Source: Rhodovulum strictum (GTDB lineage: Bacteria > Pseudomonadota > Alphaproteobacteria > Rhodobacterales > Rhodobacteraceae). From it: a DNA stretch of 64,000 nucleotides. Positions 1-7,171 of this stretch are shown here, piece by piece. The DNA lies in the NCBI RefSeq assembly GCF_009649175.1, contig NZ_WJPO01000021.1, positions 1 through 64,000 on the forward strand, written 5' to 3'. A program made the translations under genes and the position numbers. The notes beneath the pieces were generated by a model. The model searched no databases and was not told the DNA's origin. It saw only the letters and a list, made by a program, of their open reading frames with translations. Position 1 is the stretch's first letter, and every line of letters starts with the position of its first letter.

Positions 1-1
1 C

Positions 2-283
2 TGGGACGGCCTGACCCGCTTCCTCGATGATGGCCGGCTCGAGATGGACACCAACGGCGTCGAGAATTCGATCAGGCCAATTCCCCTCACAAGGAAGAAC
101 GCGCTATTTGCGGGCTCTATCGACGGCGCGGAAACCTGGGCCCGTATCGCCTCGCTGATCGGAACCTGCCGCCTGAACGGCGTGAACCCCGAAGCCTATA
201 TCGCGGCAACCCTCCGCAAGATCCTCGACCAGCACATGCAGAGCGATATCGCCGAGCTTATGCCCTGGAACTTCGCTGAATAG
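2..283 (+). CDS. IS66-family transposase, C-terminal fragment (cut by window edge)
   Basis: The reading frame is open from the first base of the window and ends at a TAG at 283. The residues read WDGLTRFLDDGRLEMDTNGV, then ENSIRP, KNALFAGS and WARIASLIGTCRLNGVNP. This is the conserved C-terminal end of IS66-type DDE transposases, including the catalytic-Glu region around E-N-S-I-R-P. The N-terminal part lies outside the window, so intactness cannot be judged. The GC-rich composition fits the surroundings. Only the downstream end of the insertion sequence is in view, and its terminal inverted repeat was not located. Confidence 0.85.
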   Translation, partial: WDGLTRFLDDGRLEMDTNGVENSIRPIPLTRKNALFAGSIDGAETWARIASLIGTCRLNGVNPEAYIAATLRKILDQHMQSDIAELMPWNFAE

Positions 284-302
284 TCACGCGGCAAGCCGAA
301 GG

Positions 303-701
303 GTGGTCAGGCTGCGCTTACCGAAGATGATCGCGCCGAACAAGTGGCTTCCCGAGATCCTCGGCAGCGCCGTGGCCAGCCTGACGCCGGACAGCATCCA
401 GCGCTTCGCCGATCTGATCCTGATGCGCGCCAACGCTTGCGTGGAGCGGGCGGAGAACCCGGCCGAATTCGCCTTGGCGATGTCCGGGCGCAGCAGCATG
501 GCTGCACGCGACTGGGCGGCAGGTTTCAGCTATGCCTGTGGGCACTTCCGGTCATCCTGGCCAGCGAAGTCGACCACGCATGTCGACCGGGCGATGATGC
601 ATCGGATCTCGGACGCCATGTCGACGGGGTTCACCGCGTCAGGGGTGAAGACCCTTGGCCAGTGGATTTCCGCAAGGCACGAGGACAATTGCAGGACGTA
701 A
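303..701 (+). CDS. Possible UPF0149/YecA-like protein next to IS66
   Basis: A 132-residue ORF starts with GTG at 303, with an alternative ATG at 327 giving MIAPNKWLPEILGS. It follows the IS66 transposase by 19 bases. The pattern NKWLPEILGS followed by a helical stretch and AARDWAAGFSYACG resembles the UPF0149/YecA fold found beside some IS66 copies in Rhodobacterales. The metal-binding tail of YecA proteins is absent, so this may be a degenerate or short family member. No function can be assigned. The assignment rests on a weak pattern match. Confidence 0.35.
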   Translation: MVRLRLPKMIAPNKWLPEILGSAVASLTPDSIQRFADLILMRANACVERAENPAEFALAMSGRSSMAARDWAAGFSYACGHFRSSWPAKSTTHVDRAMMHRISDAMSTGFTASGVKTLGQWISARHEDNCRT

Positions 702-735
702 TGGAAGCGCGTCCTCGCGACCCCCGAAACGACGA

Positions 736-756
736 AAGCCCCCACGAGGGGGGCTT
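736..756 (+). terminator. GC-rich hairpin, probable bidirectional terminator
   Basis: The sequence AAGCCCCC-ACGA-GGGGGGCTT forms a strong stem with a 4-base loop just after the stop of the UPF0149-like ORF. T-tracts are short on both strands, so termination efficiency is uncertain. Confidence 0.5.
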
Positions 757-819
757 CTGTGGCGGCGGATGTTGGTGTGTGTCGTCGGGTGCTGCCGAAT
801 GTCAAAATTCGGTTGCGGT

Positions 820-838
820 GTTGATGTGGCGTTGATGT
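820..838 (+). repeat. Paired GTTGATGT direct repeats, left copy
   Basis: GTTGATGT occurs at 820-827 and 831-838, an 11-base period. The same pair with the same period recurs at 16819-16837 near the other tRNA fragment. These may be arm-type integrase sites belonging to neighbouring or earlier insertions, because both pairs lie outside the element bounded by the tRNA fragments. Confidence 0.4.
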
Positions 839-879
839 AAACGCGCTGACTTATATCCCCAGTGTTTCGCTCGGGATTG

Positions 880-949
880 AAGTCTTTGATAATATTGGAA
901 AAACTGGTTGCGGGGACAGGATTTGAACCTGTGACCTTCAGGTTATGAG
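880..949 (-). repeat. Left attachment repeat: 3' end of initiator tRNA-fMet plus flank
   Basis: On the minus strand, 949-905 reads from the CAT anticodon loop (CTCATAACCTGAAGGTC) through the T-arm GTTCAAATC to CCCCGCAACCA. This is the 3' half of a bacterial initiator tRNA. No 5' half is present: the acceptor partner TGCGGGG is missing upstream. The T-stem pairs as ACAGG/CCTGT. A downstream flank, AAGTCTTTGATA at 880-891, is shared with the right copy. It is best read as a displaced attachment-site remnant, not a functional tRNA. Confidence 0.75.
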
Positions 950-1079
950 GGCTACCCTGTAATCAGGAATAACTTTTTTATTTCTGACAGTTAGCGGATT
1001 CGCGACATCGCAACGTCGGCGTCGTGTCGCACGGAACAGCCGCAAACATCTGTGAAGAAACGGGAATCCGCGAGACGTG

Positions 1080-1547
1080 TCATCCGCGCTGGCTCTTGAA
1101 GCCTTCGTAGCGCGGTCGCAGGCGGCATTGCAGGAAGCTCTCCAGCAGCGTCAGGACCGGAACGCCGAGGTGGGCCGGAAGCAGGATGTTGACCCGATCC
1201 ACATTCGTCCGGATCCAGTTTCCGATCTCGGCCCGATCCGCCTCGCCCAGGCCGATATGGTCGGCATCGGCGATGATGGAGGCCGCGAGCGTGCTCTGTG
1301 CACTGCCGGGGTTGTAGTGCTGACTGGTATAGCGTGCTTGGCTCTTGGGGCCGACCTTCCCCACCTTCAGCACGTCAGACCCGTGGGTGAAGACATAGAC
1401 GGCCATGGTCCCCGCTGGCAGCCGCGTGGGCGGTGCGTGGGGCGCGGGTAACGCCTCAATGCGGATATCGCCAGCCGCGAGCATGACGCCAGCCAGCCGC
1501 GCAGCGGTGGCGAAATCAGCGAGGGTCTGTTCAGGCTTCCACGTCAT
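1080..1547 (-). CDS. GIY-YIG-like nuclease-family protein
   Basis: This 155-residue protein contains AVYVFTHGSDVLKVGKVGPKS near residue 49. That spacing fits the GIY...YIG core of GIY-YIG nucleases (VYVF, about ten residues, LKVGKVG), followed by R and a QHYNPGSAQSTLA segment. The family cuts or nicks DNA. The gene lies between the left attachment repeat and the integrase, on the same strand as the integrase and just downstream of it (the stops and starts are 10 bases apart). That edge position is typical for cargo. Catalytic residues were judged only by pattern, so nuclease activity is inferred. Confidence 0.45.
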   Translation of the reverse strand: MTWKPEQTLADFATAARLAGVMLAAGDIRIEALPAPHAPPTRLPAGTMAVYVFTHGSDVLKVGKVGPKSQARYTSQHYNPGSAQSTLAASIIADADHIGLGEADRAEIGNWIRTNVDRVNILLPAHLGVPVLTLLESFLQCRLRPRYEGFKSQRG

Positions 1548-1556
1548 GGCAACAGC

Positions 1557-2660
1557 TTAGCCGAGCAGCTTCGCCTCGACCATGGCCATGGCCTTCTGGT
1601 GGTCGGGCGAGGGGAACAGGTGGCCATAGCGTTCCATGGTCATCTGGATCGAGGAATGGCCGGCGAAGGTCATCACTTCCTTGATCGAGAAGCCCTGCTC
1701 GATCCATAGCGACACGGCGAAGTGGCGCAGGTCGTGCCAGCGCATCGTCACCTCGACCTGTTCCAGAAGCTTGCGGAAGCGGGCCTGCGTGTTGGTGTGC
1801 TGCAGGATGCCGCCCTTCGGCGCGGGAAACACCAGCCCCAGTTCGCTTTTCGGGCAGCGCAGTTTCCAGCGGCGCAGGGCGTTCAGCACCATCGGCCCGG
1901 CCGGAATGTCGCGGAACCCGGCCCGCGATTTCGGCTCGCCCATCTGGTTGTAGGCGTCAGCGCGCTGGCGGATGTGGATGAAGCCCTTCTCGAAATCCAC
2001 GTCCTGCCAGCGCAGGCCCCGCAGTTCTGACGCGCGCAACCCGCCGAGGGCCGAGACGATCAGGTGCGGTTTGAAACCCTCGTCGGCGGCCTCGATCAGG
2101 GCGCGGATCGCCTCCTTGGTCGGCACCGGGGCCTTATGCTCGATGCGGCTGGACTTGATCACCCGCACGCCTTGGGCGGCATTGGTGAACAGCTGGCCGT
2201 TGTCGATGGCGTGGTCCAGTGCCAACTTCAGCACTGACAGCGCGCGGCGGGTCAGGTGTTCGGATCTGCCGTTCAGCAGCAAGCGGTCGCGGAACTCGTT
2301 GACATGGCGGCGGGTCAGTTGGGCGATCAGCTTGTCGCCAATGCCGATCTCGGGCGCGGCGATGTGCAGGCGCACGTAGTCGCTGTAGCCGCGCAGGGTG
2401 GAGCGTTCCATCCGCCGCCCGGTCTTGCAGCGCACCTCGCAATGGTCGAGCCACGCCTTCGCAGCCTCGGCCACCGTCGTGCTGTCGCTGTCGGCCAGAT
2501 AGGTGTGGTTGGCGACCAGCGAGCGGACCTTGACCAGATAGACGTCCGCATCCTTTCGGCGCGGGAACAGCTTGGACCGCCGTTTCCCCGCCTGGTCGGT
2601 GAAGTCCACTTGCCAGCGGACAAGGCCCGAGGGCAGCGTGCGTTTGCGGATTGTGGCCAT
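1557..2660 (-). CDS. int: Tyrosine recombinase (satellite integrase)
   Basis: This 367-residue site-specific recombinase should integrate and excise the element. It has an N-terminal arm-binding part (MATIRKRTLPSGLVRWQVDF), a SAM-like core-binding region, and a catalytic domain. Box residues visible are LGGLRASELRGLRW (Arg I), MRWHDLRHFAVS (HxxR) and FAGHSSIQMTMERYGHLF (H, then Tyr). The ATG at 2660 was chosen because GGAGGG lies just upstream; the frame is open further upstream to 2789 but that extension has no family match. It lies close to the left attachment repeat and is divergent from the gene at 2788. The tRNA-fMet 3' end is the inferred target. Confidence 0.93.
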   Translation of the reverse strand: MATIRKRTLPSGLVRWQVDFTDQAGKRRSKLFPRRKDADVYLVKVRSLVANHTYLADSDSTTVAEAAKAWLDHCEVRCKTGRRMERSTLRGYSDYVRLHIAAPEIGIGDKLIAQLTRRHVNEFRDRLLLNGRSEHLTRRALSVLKLALDHAIDNGQLFTNAAQGVRVIKSSRIEHKAPVPTKEAIRALIEAADEGFKPHLIVSALGGLRASELRGLRWQDVDFEKGFIHIRQRADAYNQMGEPKSRAGFRDIPAGPMVLNALRRWKLRCPKSELGLVFPAPKGGILQHTNTQARFRKLLEQVEVTMRWHDLRHFAVSLWIEQGFSIKEVMTFAGHSSIQMTMERYGHLFPSPDHQKAMAMVEAKLLG

Positions 2661-2787
2661 CATTTCCCTCCGTGAGCGTAAGAAACGGGACCAGTTGTCA
2701 AAGCCCGTTAATGGCGATATGAACCGTCTCAGATGCACTTGCAACGGATTGTTGCGCGTGTAAAGCCCTAGTTCATGATCGGAGCCC
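2661..2787. promoter_or_regulatory. Divergent control region between integrase and early genes
   Basis: These 127 bases separate two divergently transcribed genes and are less GC-rich than their surroundings. They must hold the integrase ribosome-binding site (GGAGGG) and promoters for both directions. No clear -35/-10 pair or operator palindrome could be fixed by eye. By analogy with other satellites, this is where a helper-responsive or self-repressing regulator would act. Confidence 0.4.
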
Positions 2788-3510
2788 ATGACAATGACAG
2801 CCAGCGAACGGAGCGGTGCGGAAGCGCCCGAACCGCTCTTTCATGGCGACGCGGAAGCGGTGGCGGCATCGGGGATGCCCTTGCCGAGCCTACGTGTCCT
2901 GCAAGCTGCCGGTGCCATTCAGGCGCAGAAAACCCCAAAGGAGCACGGCGGCTTCAAGCGGATGTGGCGCGAGGAGGATGTGCTCATCGCCTCGATCGGT
3001 GCCGCGATCAGCGAGCACTTCGCCTGGAACATCCGGATCGTGGCCGAGGCCATGGCAAAGACGCAACGGAGCACATGGTCCGCGCTGACAGCCTCGATTG
3101 CGGGGACCATCTCGCCAGAATCAGGCGTGCTGATCCGATCATCGCCGGACGACTGGCATCTCGACCTGATCGACCGGAAGTTCCTGTTCCTGCGTGTGCC
3201 GCCTCTTTTCGCCACCATCTTCCCCGACGCGCCACCAGGAAGGGCAGACCTCATCATCGGTTACGCAAAATCGAAGGACACCTTCCAGATGCTGCCGTGG
3301 CTGCTTGGCCATCAACAGGGCCGACAGAAGCTAGCTGCGAACTACACGCCGGATCAGGTCGAACATTTTTCGAAGCTTTACAGATTCGCCATCGCGACCC
3401 GCGCCAACGCGCTGAGCATCGCAAGCATCAACATCAGCATGCAGGTTCGCGCGGCTTGGCGCCGCCTCCACGGACTTGACGCCCACTTCCTGCAGGAAGC
3501 CCTGCGCTAG
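2788..3510 (+). CDS. Putative MerR-like wHTH regulator of the satellite
   Basis: This 240-residue protein is not firmly recognised. Residues about 30-70 (MPLPSLRVLQAAGAIQAQKT, then GGFKRMWREEDVLIASI) resemble a MerR-type winged helix, with a helix-turn-helix followed by a wing ending in W-R-E-E-D-V. The rest is helical with no known domain. It is the first rightward gene, divergent from the integrase, and is followed 16 bases later by another small HTH protein. That is the usual place for the element's master regulator. The regulatory role is inferred from position and the HTH-like segment. Confidence 0.5.
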   Translation: MTMTASERSGAEAPEPLFHGDAEAVAASGMPLPSLRVLQAAGAIQAQKTPKEHGGFKRMWREEDVLIASIGAAISEHFAWNIRIVAEAMAKTQRSTWSALTASIAGTISPESGVLIRSSPDDWHLDLIDRKFLFLRVPPLFATIFPDAPPGRADLIIGYAKSKDTFQMLPWLLGHQQGRQKLAANYTPDQVEHFSKLYRFAIATRANALSIASINISMQVRAAWRRLHGLDAHFLQEALR

Positions 3511-3525
3511 AAAGGAGACCCAGCC

Positions 3526-3786
3526 ATGACCAAACACCCCGGCCCCGTCGAAAACCTTCAGCAGACCGCAACCGAAGTGACGCTCGGCGATGACCTCCTT
3601 CGCGGCGCGGACGAGATCGCGAGGTTCATGTTCGGCGACGTAAAGCACCGCCGCAAGGTCTATTACCTGACTGGCGAGGCCCCGAGGGGCATGCCGCACT
3701 TCAAGATGGGTTCGGTGATCTGCGCCCGCAAAAGCACGCTGCTGAACTGGATCGCGCAGCAGGAGCGTTTCACCCCGGGCGAGTGA
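3526..3786 (+). CDS. Small HTH DNA-binding protein (AlpA/excisionase-like)
   Basis: This 86-residue protein has a single winged-helix-like unit: GADEIARFMFGDVKHRRKVY, YLTGEAPRGMPHFKMGS, then ARKSTLLNWIAQQE. This resembles the short AlpA/Xis-type DNA-binding proteins that precede primase genes in P4-like satellites. There is a good ribosome-binding site (GAAAGGAGA) upstream of ATG 3526. In related elements such proteins activate integrase or excision and relieve repression. Its specific role here is inferred. Confidence 0.6.
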   Translation: MTKHPGPVENLQQTATEVTLGDDLLRGADEIARFMFGDVKHRRKVYYLTGEAPRGMPHFKMGSVICARKSTLLNWIAQQERFTPGE

Positions 3787-3865
3787 CGGCAGCCGCAAAT
3801 GTCCTGAGGTCCGCGATCCGGTCGCGGGCTCCATTTCCATCAGATGCACAGCGAACCCCCGCCCC

Positions 3866-6319
3866 ATGACCCTTCAGGACAATCCGCTCAACTTCAACAA
3901 CGTGCCGCCCAAGCGCAAAGGTCGTACATCCCGGCGCATATCTGTGGCCCGGGTGGCGGAACTGCTGAACGACCGGATCGCTGATCTTGCCGTGGAACTT
4001 CTCGGCACCCCGAACCGCGCCCTGTCCAGCGCGCAGCAGTTGCGCTTCGGGACCAAGGGCAGCATCGCGGTGGAAATCTCGGGGAAAGATGCCGGGCGCT
4101 GGTATGACCATGAGGCCGGAACGGGCGGCGCCGGGCCGGAACTGATCCGTCACCACTTCGGGATGGACGAAAAGGATGCATGGGACTGGGCGCGCAACTG
4201 GTTGGGCGATGCGGAAATGCCTGCCTCCTGGACCAGCGCCAAACCGGCCACGACCAAGGCCCCGACATCCGGCCCGGTCCGCACGGTGGAACTGTCGGAA
4301 GCCGAACTTGCCGCCAAGGTCGCCGAGATCCTGCGCCAGACCGAGGTTCCGAATGGCACACCCGTCCACAGCTATCTGGTCGGGCGCGGGATCGCCCTTC
4401 AGCCCCCCGACTGCATCCGCTTTCGCCGGAATGCTTATGGTAGCTATGGTGCGATGGTCGCGCTGGCAACCGATGCGGCGGGCGAGGTGCTGGCGATCCA
4501 GCAGGTCTATCTGACAGCCGAGGGCAAAAAGGCCCCGGTCAATCCGGTCAAGCGCACCAACAAGGCGGTCGAAGGCTGGGGCGAACGTTCCGCCGTGCGC
4601 CTGCCCGGCCGCGAACCTCTGGTGCTCTGCGAGGGTGTCGAAACCGCGCTGTCGGTCTGGCAGTCCACGGGTCAGGAGGTCTGGGCCTGCCTCGGCGTCT
4701 CGAACATCGGCCGCGCGCCCGTTCCCGAGAAGGCCACCGTGATCATCGCCCGCGATGGCGACGCGCCCGGCAGCAAGGCCGAGGGCATGATCACCCGCGC
4801 CGCCACCGCCCTCGCCCTGCGCGGGCTGACGGTGAGGGTCGCGACACCACCCGAGGATCAGGACTTCAACGACGTACTGCTGCGCGAGGGCGAGGAGGCC
4901 ATTCGCAACCGGATCGCCGGGGCTGACCTGTTCCGCCCGGACCAGGCCGAGCAGGGCCGCAAGCGCCTCTACATCGGGTCGGACGTGGAGATGGCGAAGC
5001 GTGTGCGCGAGGATTTGACCGAACGCCATGGCCGCATCGTGCATGCCGAGGGCGAGTTCTGGCGTTACATTGGCACCCATTGGGAGGCGATCCCGGCCCA
5101 CGAATTGCGCCTGCCCGTCCACACCTATGACGGCGCGAGCTTCGAGACGCCCGCGGGCGAGCCCTCGAACGTCAAGCTGACCCAGACCCGCGTCAACTCC
5201 GTCCTGAACGAATGTGCAGCCCTTTGCGCCGAACCCGGCTTCTTCGACACCCCGCCCGCTGGCATCAACTGCGCCTCGGGCTTCCTGCGCTTCGATGCGA
5301 CCGGCACGCCGCATCTGGAACCGCATCACCGCAATCACCGCTGCCGCCACACCCTGCCCGGCCGCTGGGCCCCCGGCACCGCTGGTATCCCGCCCGAAGG
5401 CTCGATGCTGCGCCGTCTGCTGACCGGCAGCTTCAAGGGCGATTCTGACGCGCAGGCCAAATGCGACCTTCTGGCCGAAGTCTGCGGATCGGCCGCGCTG
5501 GGCTATGCAACGCGCCTAGTCCAGCCGCGTGCCGTCGTCCTGCATGGCAAGACCGCCGAGAACGGCAAGAGCCAGATCCTCGATCTCGCGCGCGGCCTCT
5601 TGCCCGCCAGCGCCATCTGTTGCGTTCCTGCTGCCAAGATGGGCGACGAGCGGCATGTCACCGGGCTGGTCGGGAAACTCCTGAACGCCTCCGACGAATT
5701 GTCGCCGGAAGCCATCGCCTCCAACATCTTCAAATCCGTCGTCACCGGCGAGCCGATCGAGGGGCGCGATGTCTACAAGAGTCGGGTCGAGTTCCGCTCT
5801 GTGGCGCAGAACCTGTTCGCCGCGAACCAGTTGCCGAGCTTCAAGGGCGGCGTTGATCGGGGCGTGCAGCGCCGCCTGCTGCTGATCCCCTTCACCCGCA
5901 CCATCCCCCTCGAAGAACGCATCGAGGATATCGGCAAGCGCATCGCCTCCGAGGAAGCCGACCTGCTGCTGGCATGGGCGGTCGAGGGGGCTGCGCGGCT
6001 GATCCGCCAGCGCAACTTCGCCATCCCGGAAAGCTGCCGTGAGGCGCTGATCGAGTGGGTGCTGGGCGAGGACCCGGTGCTGGCATGGATCGACGCCTGC
6101 GTGAAGGTCGTGCCCATCGTGAACGGCGGCCCGATGCTCGCGACCCGCGATGCGCACCTCCGCTTCCAGAACTGGGCGCAGGCCGAGGGGTTCAAGCCCG
6201 AGAAGATCCCCGCGATCAACGGCTTCGTGCAGCGCGTCCAGGCGCAGGTGGCGGGGATCCAGCACAAGCGCACCAGCGCAGGCCGGTTCTTCCTCGGCAT
6301 CACAGTGACGCAGTGGTGA
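3866..6319 (+). CDS. P4-type primase/helicase replication protein
   Basis: This 817-residue protein should prime and unwind DNA at the element's own origin. The N-terminal part carries a primase-associated region. A TOPRIM unit follows, with E256 in LVLCEGVETALS and the D297/D299 pair in ARDGDAPGS. The C-terminal half has a D5_N region and a superfamily-3-like ATPase with Walker A GKTAENGKS (G561 to S569) and DELSPEA as a Walker B-like segment. Length and order match phage/plasmid P4-alpha-like primases. It is immediately followed by a repeat-rich intergenic region that is a natural candidate for its origin. Autonomous replication is inferred. Confidence 0.9.
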   Translation: MTLQDNPLNFNNVPPKRKGRTSRRISVARVAELLNDRIADLAVELLGTPNRALSSAQQLRFGTKGSIAVEISGKDAGRWYDHEAGTGGAGPELIRHHFGMDEKDAWDWARNWLGDAEMPASWTSAKPATTKAPTSGPVRTVELSEAELAAKVAEILRQTEVPNGTPVHSYLVGRGIALQPPDCIRFRRNAYGSYGAMVALATDAAGEVLAIQQVYLTAEGKKAPVNPVKRTNKAVEGWGERSAVRLPGREPLVLCEGVETALSVWQSTGQEVWACLGVSNIGRAPVPEKATVIIARDGDAPGSKAEGMITRAATALALRGLTVRVATPPEDQDFNDVLLREGEEAIRNRIAGADLFRPDQAEQGRKRLYIGSDVEMAKRVREDLTERHGRIVHAEGEFWRYIGTHWEAIPAHELRLPVHTYDGASFETPAGEPSNVKLTQTRVNSVLNECAALCAEPGFFDTPPAGINCASGFLRFDATGTPHLEPHHRNHRCRHTLPGRWAPGTAGIPPEGSMLRRLLTGSFKGDSDAQAKCDLLAEVCGSAALGYATRLVQPRAVVLHGKTAENGKSQILDLARGLLPASAICCVPAAKMGDERHVTGLVGKLLNASDELSPEAIASNIFKSVVTGEPIEGRDVYKSRVEFRSVAQNLFAANQLPSFKGGVDRGVQRRLLLIPFTRTIPLEERIEDIGKRIASEEADLLLAWAVEGAARLIRQRNFAIPESCREALIEWVLGEDPVLAWIDACVKVVPIVNGGPMLATRDAHLRFQNWAQAEGFKPEKIPAINGFVQRVQAQVAGIQHKRTSAGRFFLGITVTQW

Positions 6320-6530
6320 CGCAAGAATGACGGACTTTCAGCCGCAACCCATTGAAAGTGTTGAGATGACGCACTTGGCTTCAACCTTTTTGATAGAAGG
6401 GGAAAACCACCCAACCCTGAAGGGTCAGATTACCCCCTATATAGAATGTTCCCCGGACAGGTGCGTCATCTCAACACTATCAGAGACTTACGCCCCGCAG
6501 CCCGTCATTTCTGCGTCATTCTTGCGTCAT
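6306..6530. repeat. TGACGCA iterons in nested inverted repeats, candidate replication origin
   Basis: TGACGCA occurs at about 6306, 6317 and 6366 on the plus strand and in inverted form at about 6462, 6512 and 6523. Two perfect inverted pairs are nested: TGACGCAAGAATGACG at 6317-6332 with its complement at 6514-6529, and an 18-mer at 6357-6374 with its complement at 6461-6478. The 86 bases between the inner arms are AT-richer (tataga, ttttgatag). Iterons around an AT-rich core directly after a primase gene is the P4/PICI origin layout. Confidence 0.6.
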
Positions 6531-6589
6531 CCGCCGCACCGCGCGGACAGGCCTGACAGGCATCAATCGGGAAGGGTCGGGAAAGCGTT

Positions 6590-6647
6590 GGTTCCTCCCG
6601 GGCCAATTCGTATGCGGGGGAGCGCAGCGCATAAGCCCGCCAGCGTC
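6590..6647 (+). other. Cos-like site upstream of satellite terS
   Basis: This 58-base segment begins GGTTCCTCCCGGGCC, contains TCGTATGCGGGGG and ends CCAGCGTC, 11 bases before the terS ATG. A second, clearly related segment is found at 40990-41048 in the prophage (about three quarters of hand-aligned positions identical). Position next to terS and conservation between two terminase-bearing elements suggest the cohesive-end site cut by the terminase. Cleavage itself is not visible from sequence. Confidence 0.5.
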
Positions 6648-6658
6648 AGGGGGCGGAA

Positions 6659-7171
6659 ATGACTAAACTCGACAGCGCCGAGACCAAGACCGCCTTCGCC
6701 GCCCGCGTCGGCCTGACCAAGGGGCGCATCTCGCAGCTGGTGGCCGAGGGCCTGCCGGTGCGCGCGGACGGGCGGATCGACGTGGCGGTAGGCCTCGCCT
6801 GGATTGAGGACAACCTCGACCCCGCCCGCCGCAACAAAGGTGGTGTCAGCCCTACCCCTGCCCGCGTCTCCACCACGCTGGCCGAGGCCAAGCGGCTACA
6901 TGAGATCGTGAAGGTCCAACGCGCCAAGCTGGCCTTCGAGAAGGAACAGGGGCTGCTGGTGGAAACCGCCGCCGCCACCCGCACCGTCTTCGCCCGCGCG
7001 CGTGCCGAACGCGACGCGCACATGGCTTGGGTGCAGCGCACGGCGCCCCTGCTGGCGGCCGAGGTCGGGGCCGATCCGCGCGCCACCTTCGCCGCGCTGG
7101 ACCGGATGATGCGCGAGCATCTCGAACACCTGGCCGACCTGCCCTTGGGGAGCTTTGGCGATGGTGCCTGA
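6659..7171 (+). CDS. terS: Terminase small subunit, gpNu1-like (satellite)
   Basis: This 170-residue protein begins with a winged-helix DNA-binding unit (TKTAFAARVGLTKGRISQLV, then RADGRIDVAVGLAWIED) followed by a helical coiled segment (LAEAKRLHEIVKVQRAKLAF) and a C-terminal helical part. This is the organisation of lambda Nu1-type small subunits that recognise cos DNA and recruit the large subunit. It starts directly after the cos-like segment, and its end overlaps terL by 11 bases. Carrying its own terS lets the element package itself specifically. Confidence 0.85.
   Translation: MTKLDSAETKTAFAARVGLTKGRISQLVAEGLPVRADGRIDVAVGLAWIEDNLDPARRNKGGVSPTPARVSTTLAEAKRLHEIVKVQRAKLAFEKEQGLLVETAAATRTVFARARAERDAHMAWVQRTAPLLAAEVGADPRATFAALDRMMREHLEHLADLPLGSFGDGA

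Noticed and set aside
905-949. Functional tRNA-Met gene
   Set aside because: Only the 3' half is present; no 5' acceptor strand or D-arm. The same holds for 16632-16679.
3770-5350. Long minus-strand open frame (526 codons) opposite the primase gene
   Set aside because: Typical GC-rich antisense shadow; the plus-strand frame has full TOPRIM and helicase motifs.
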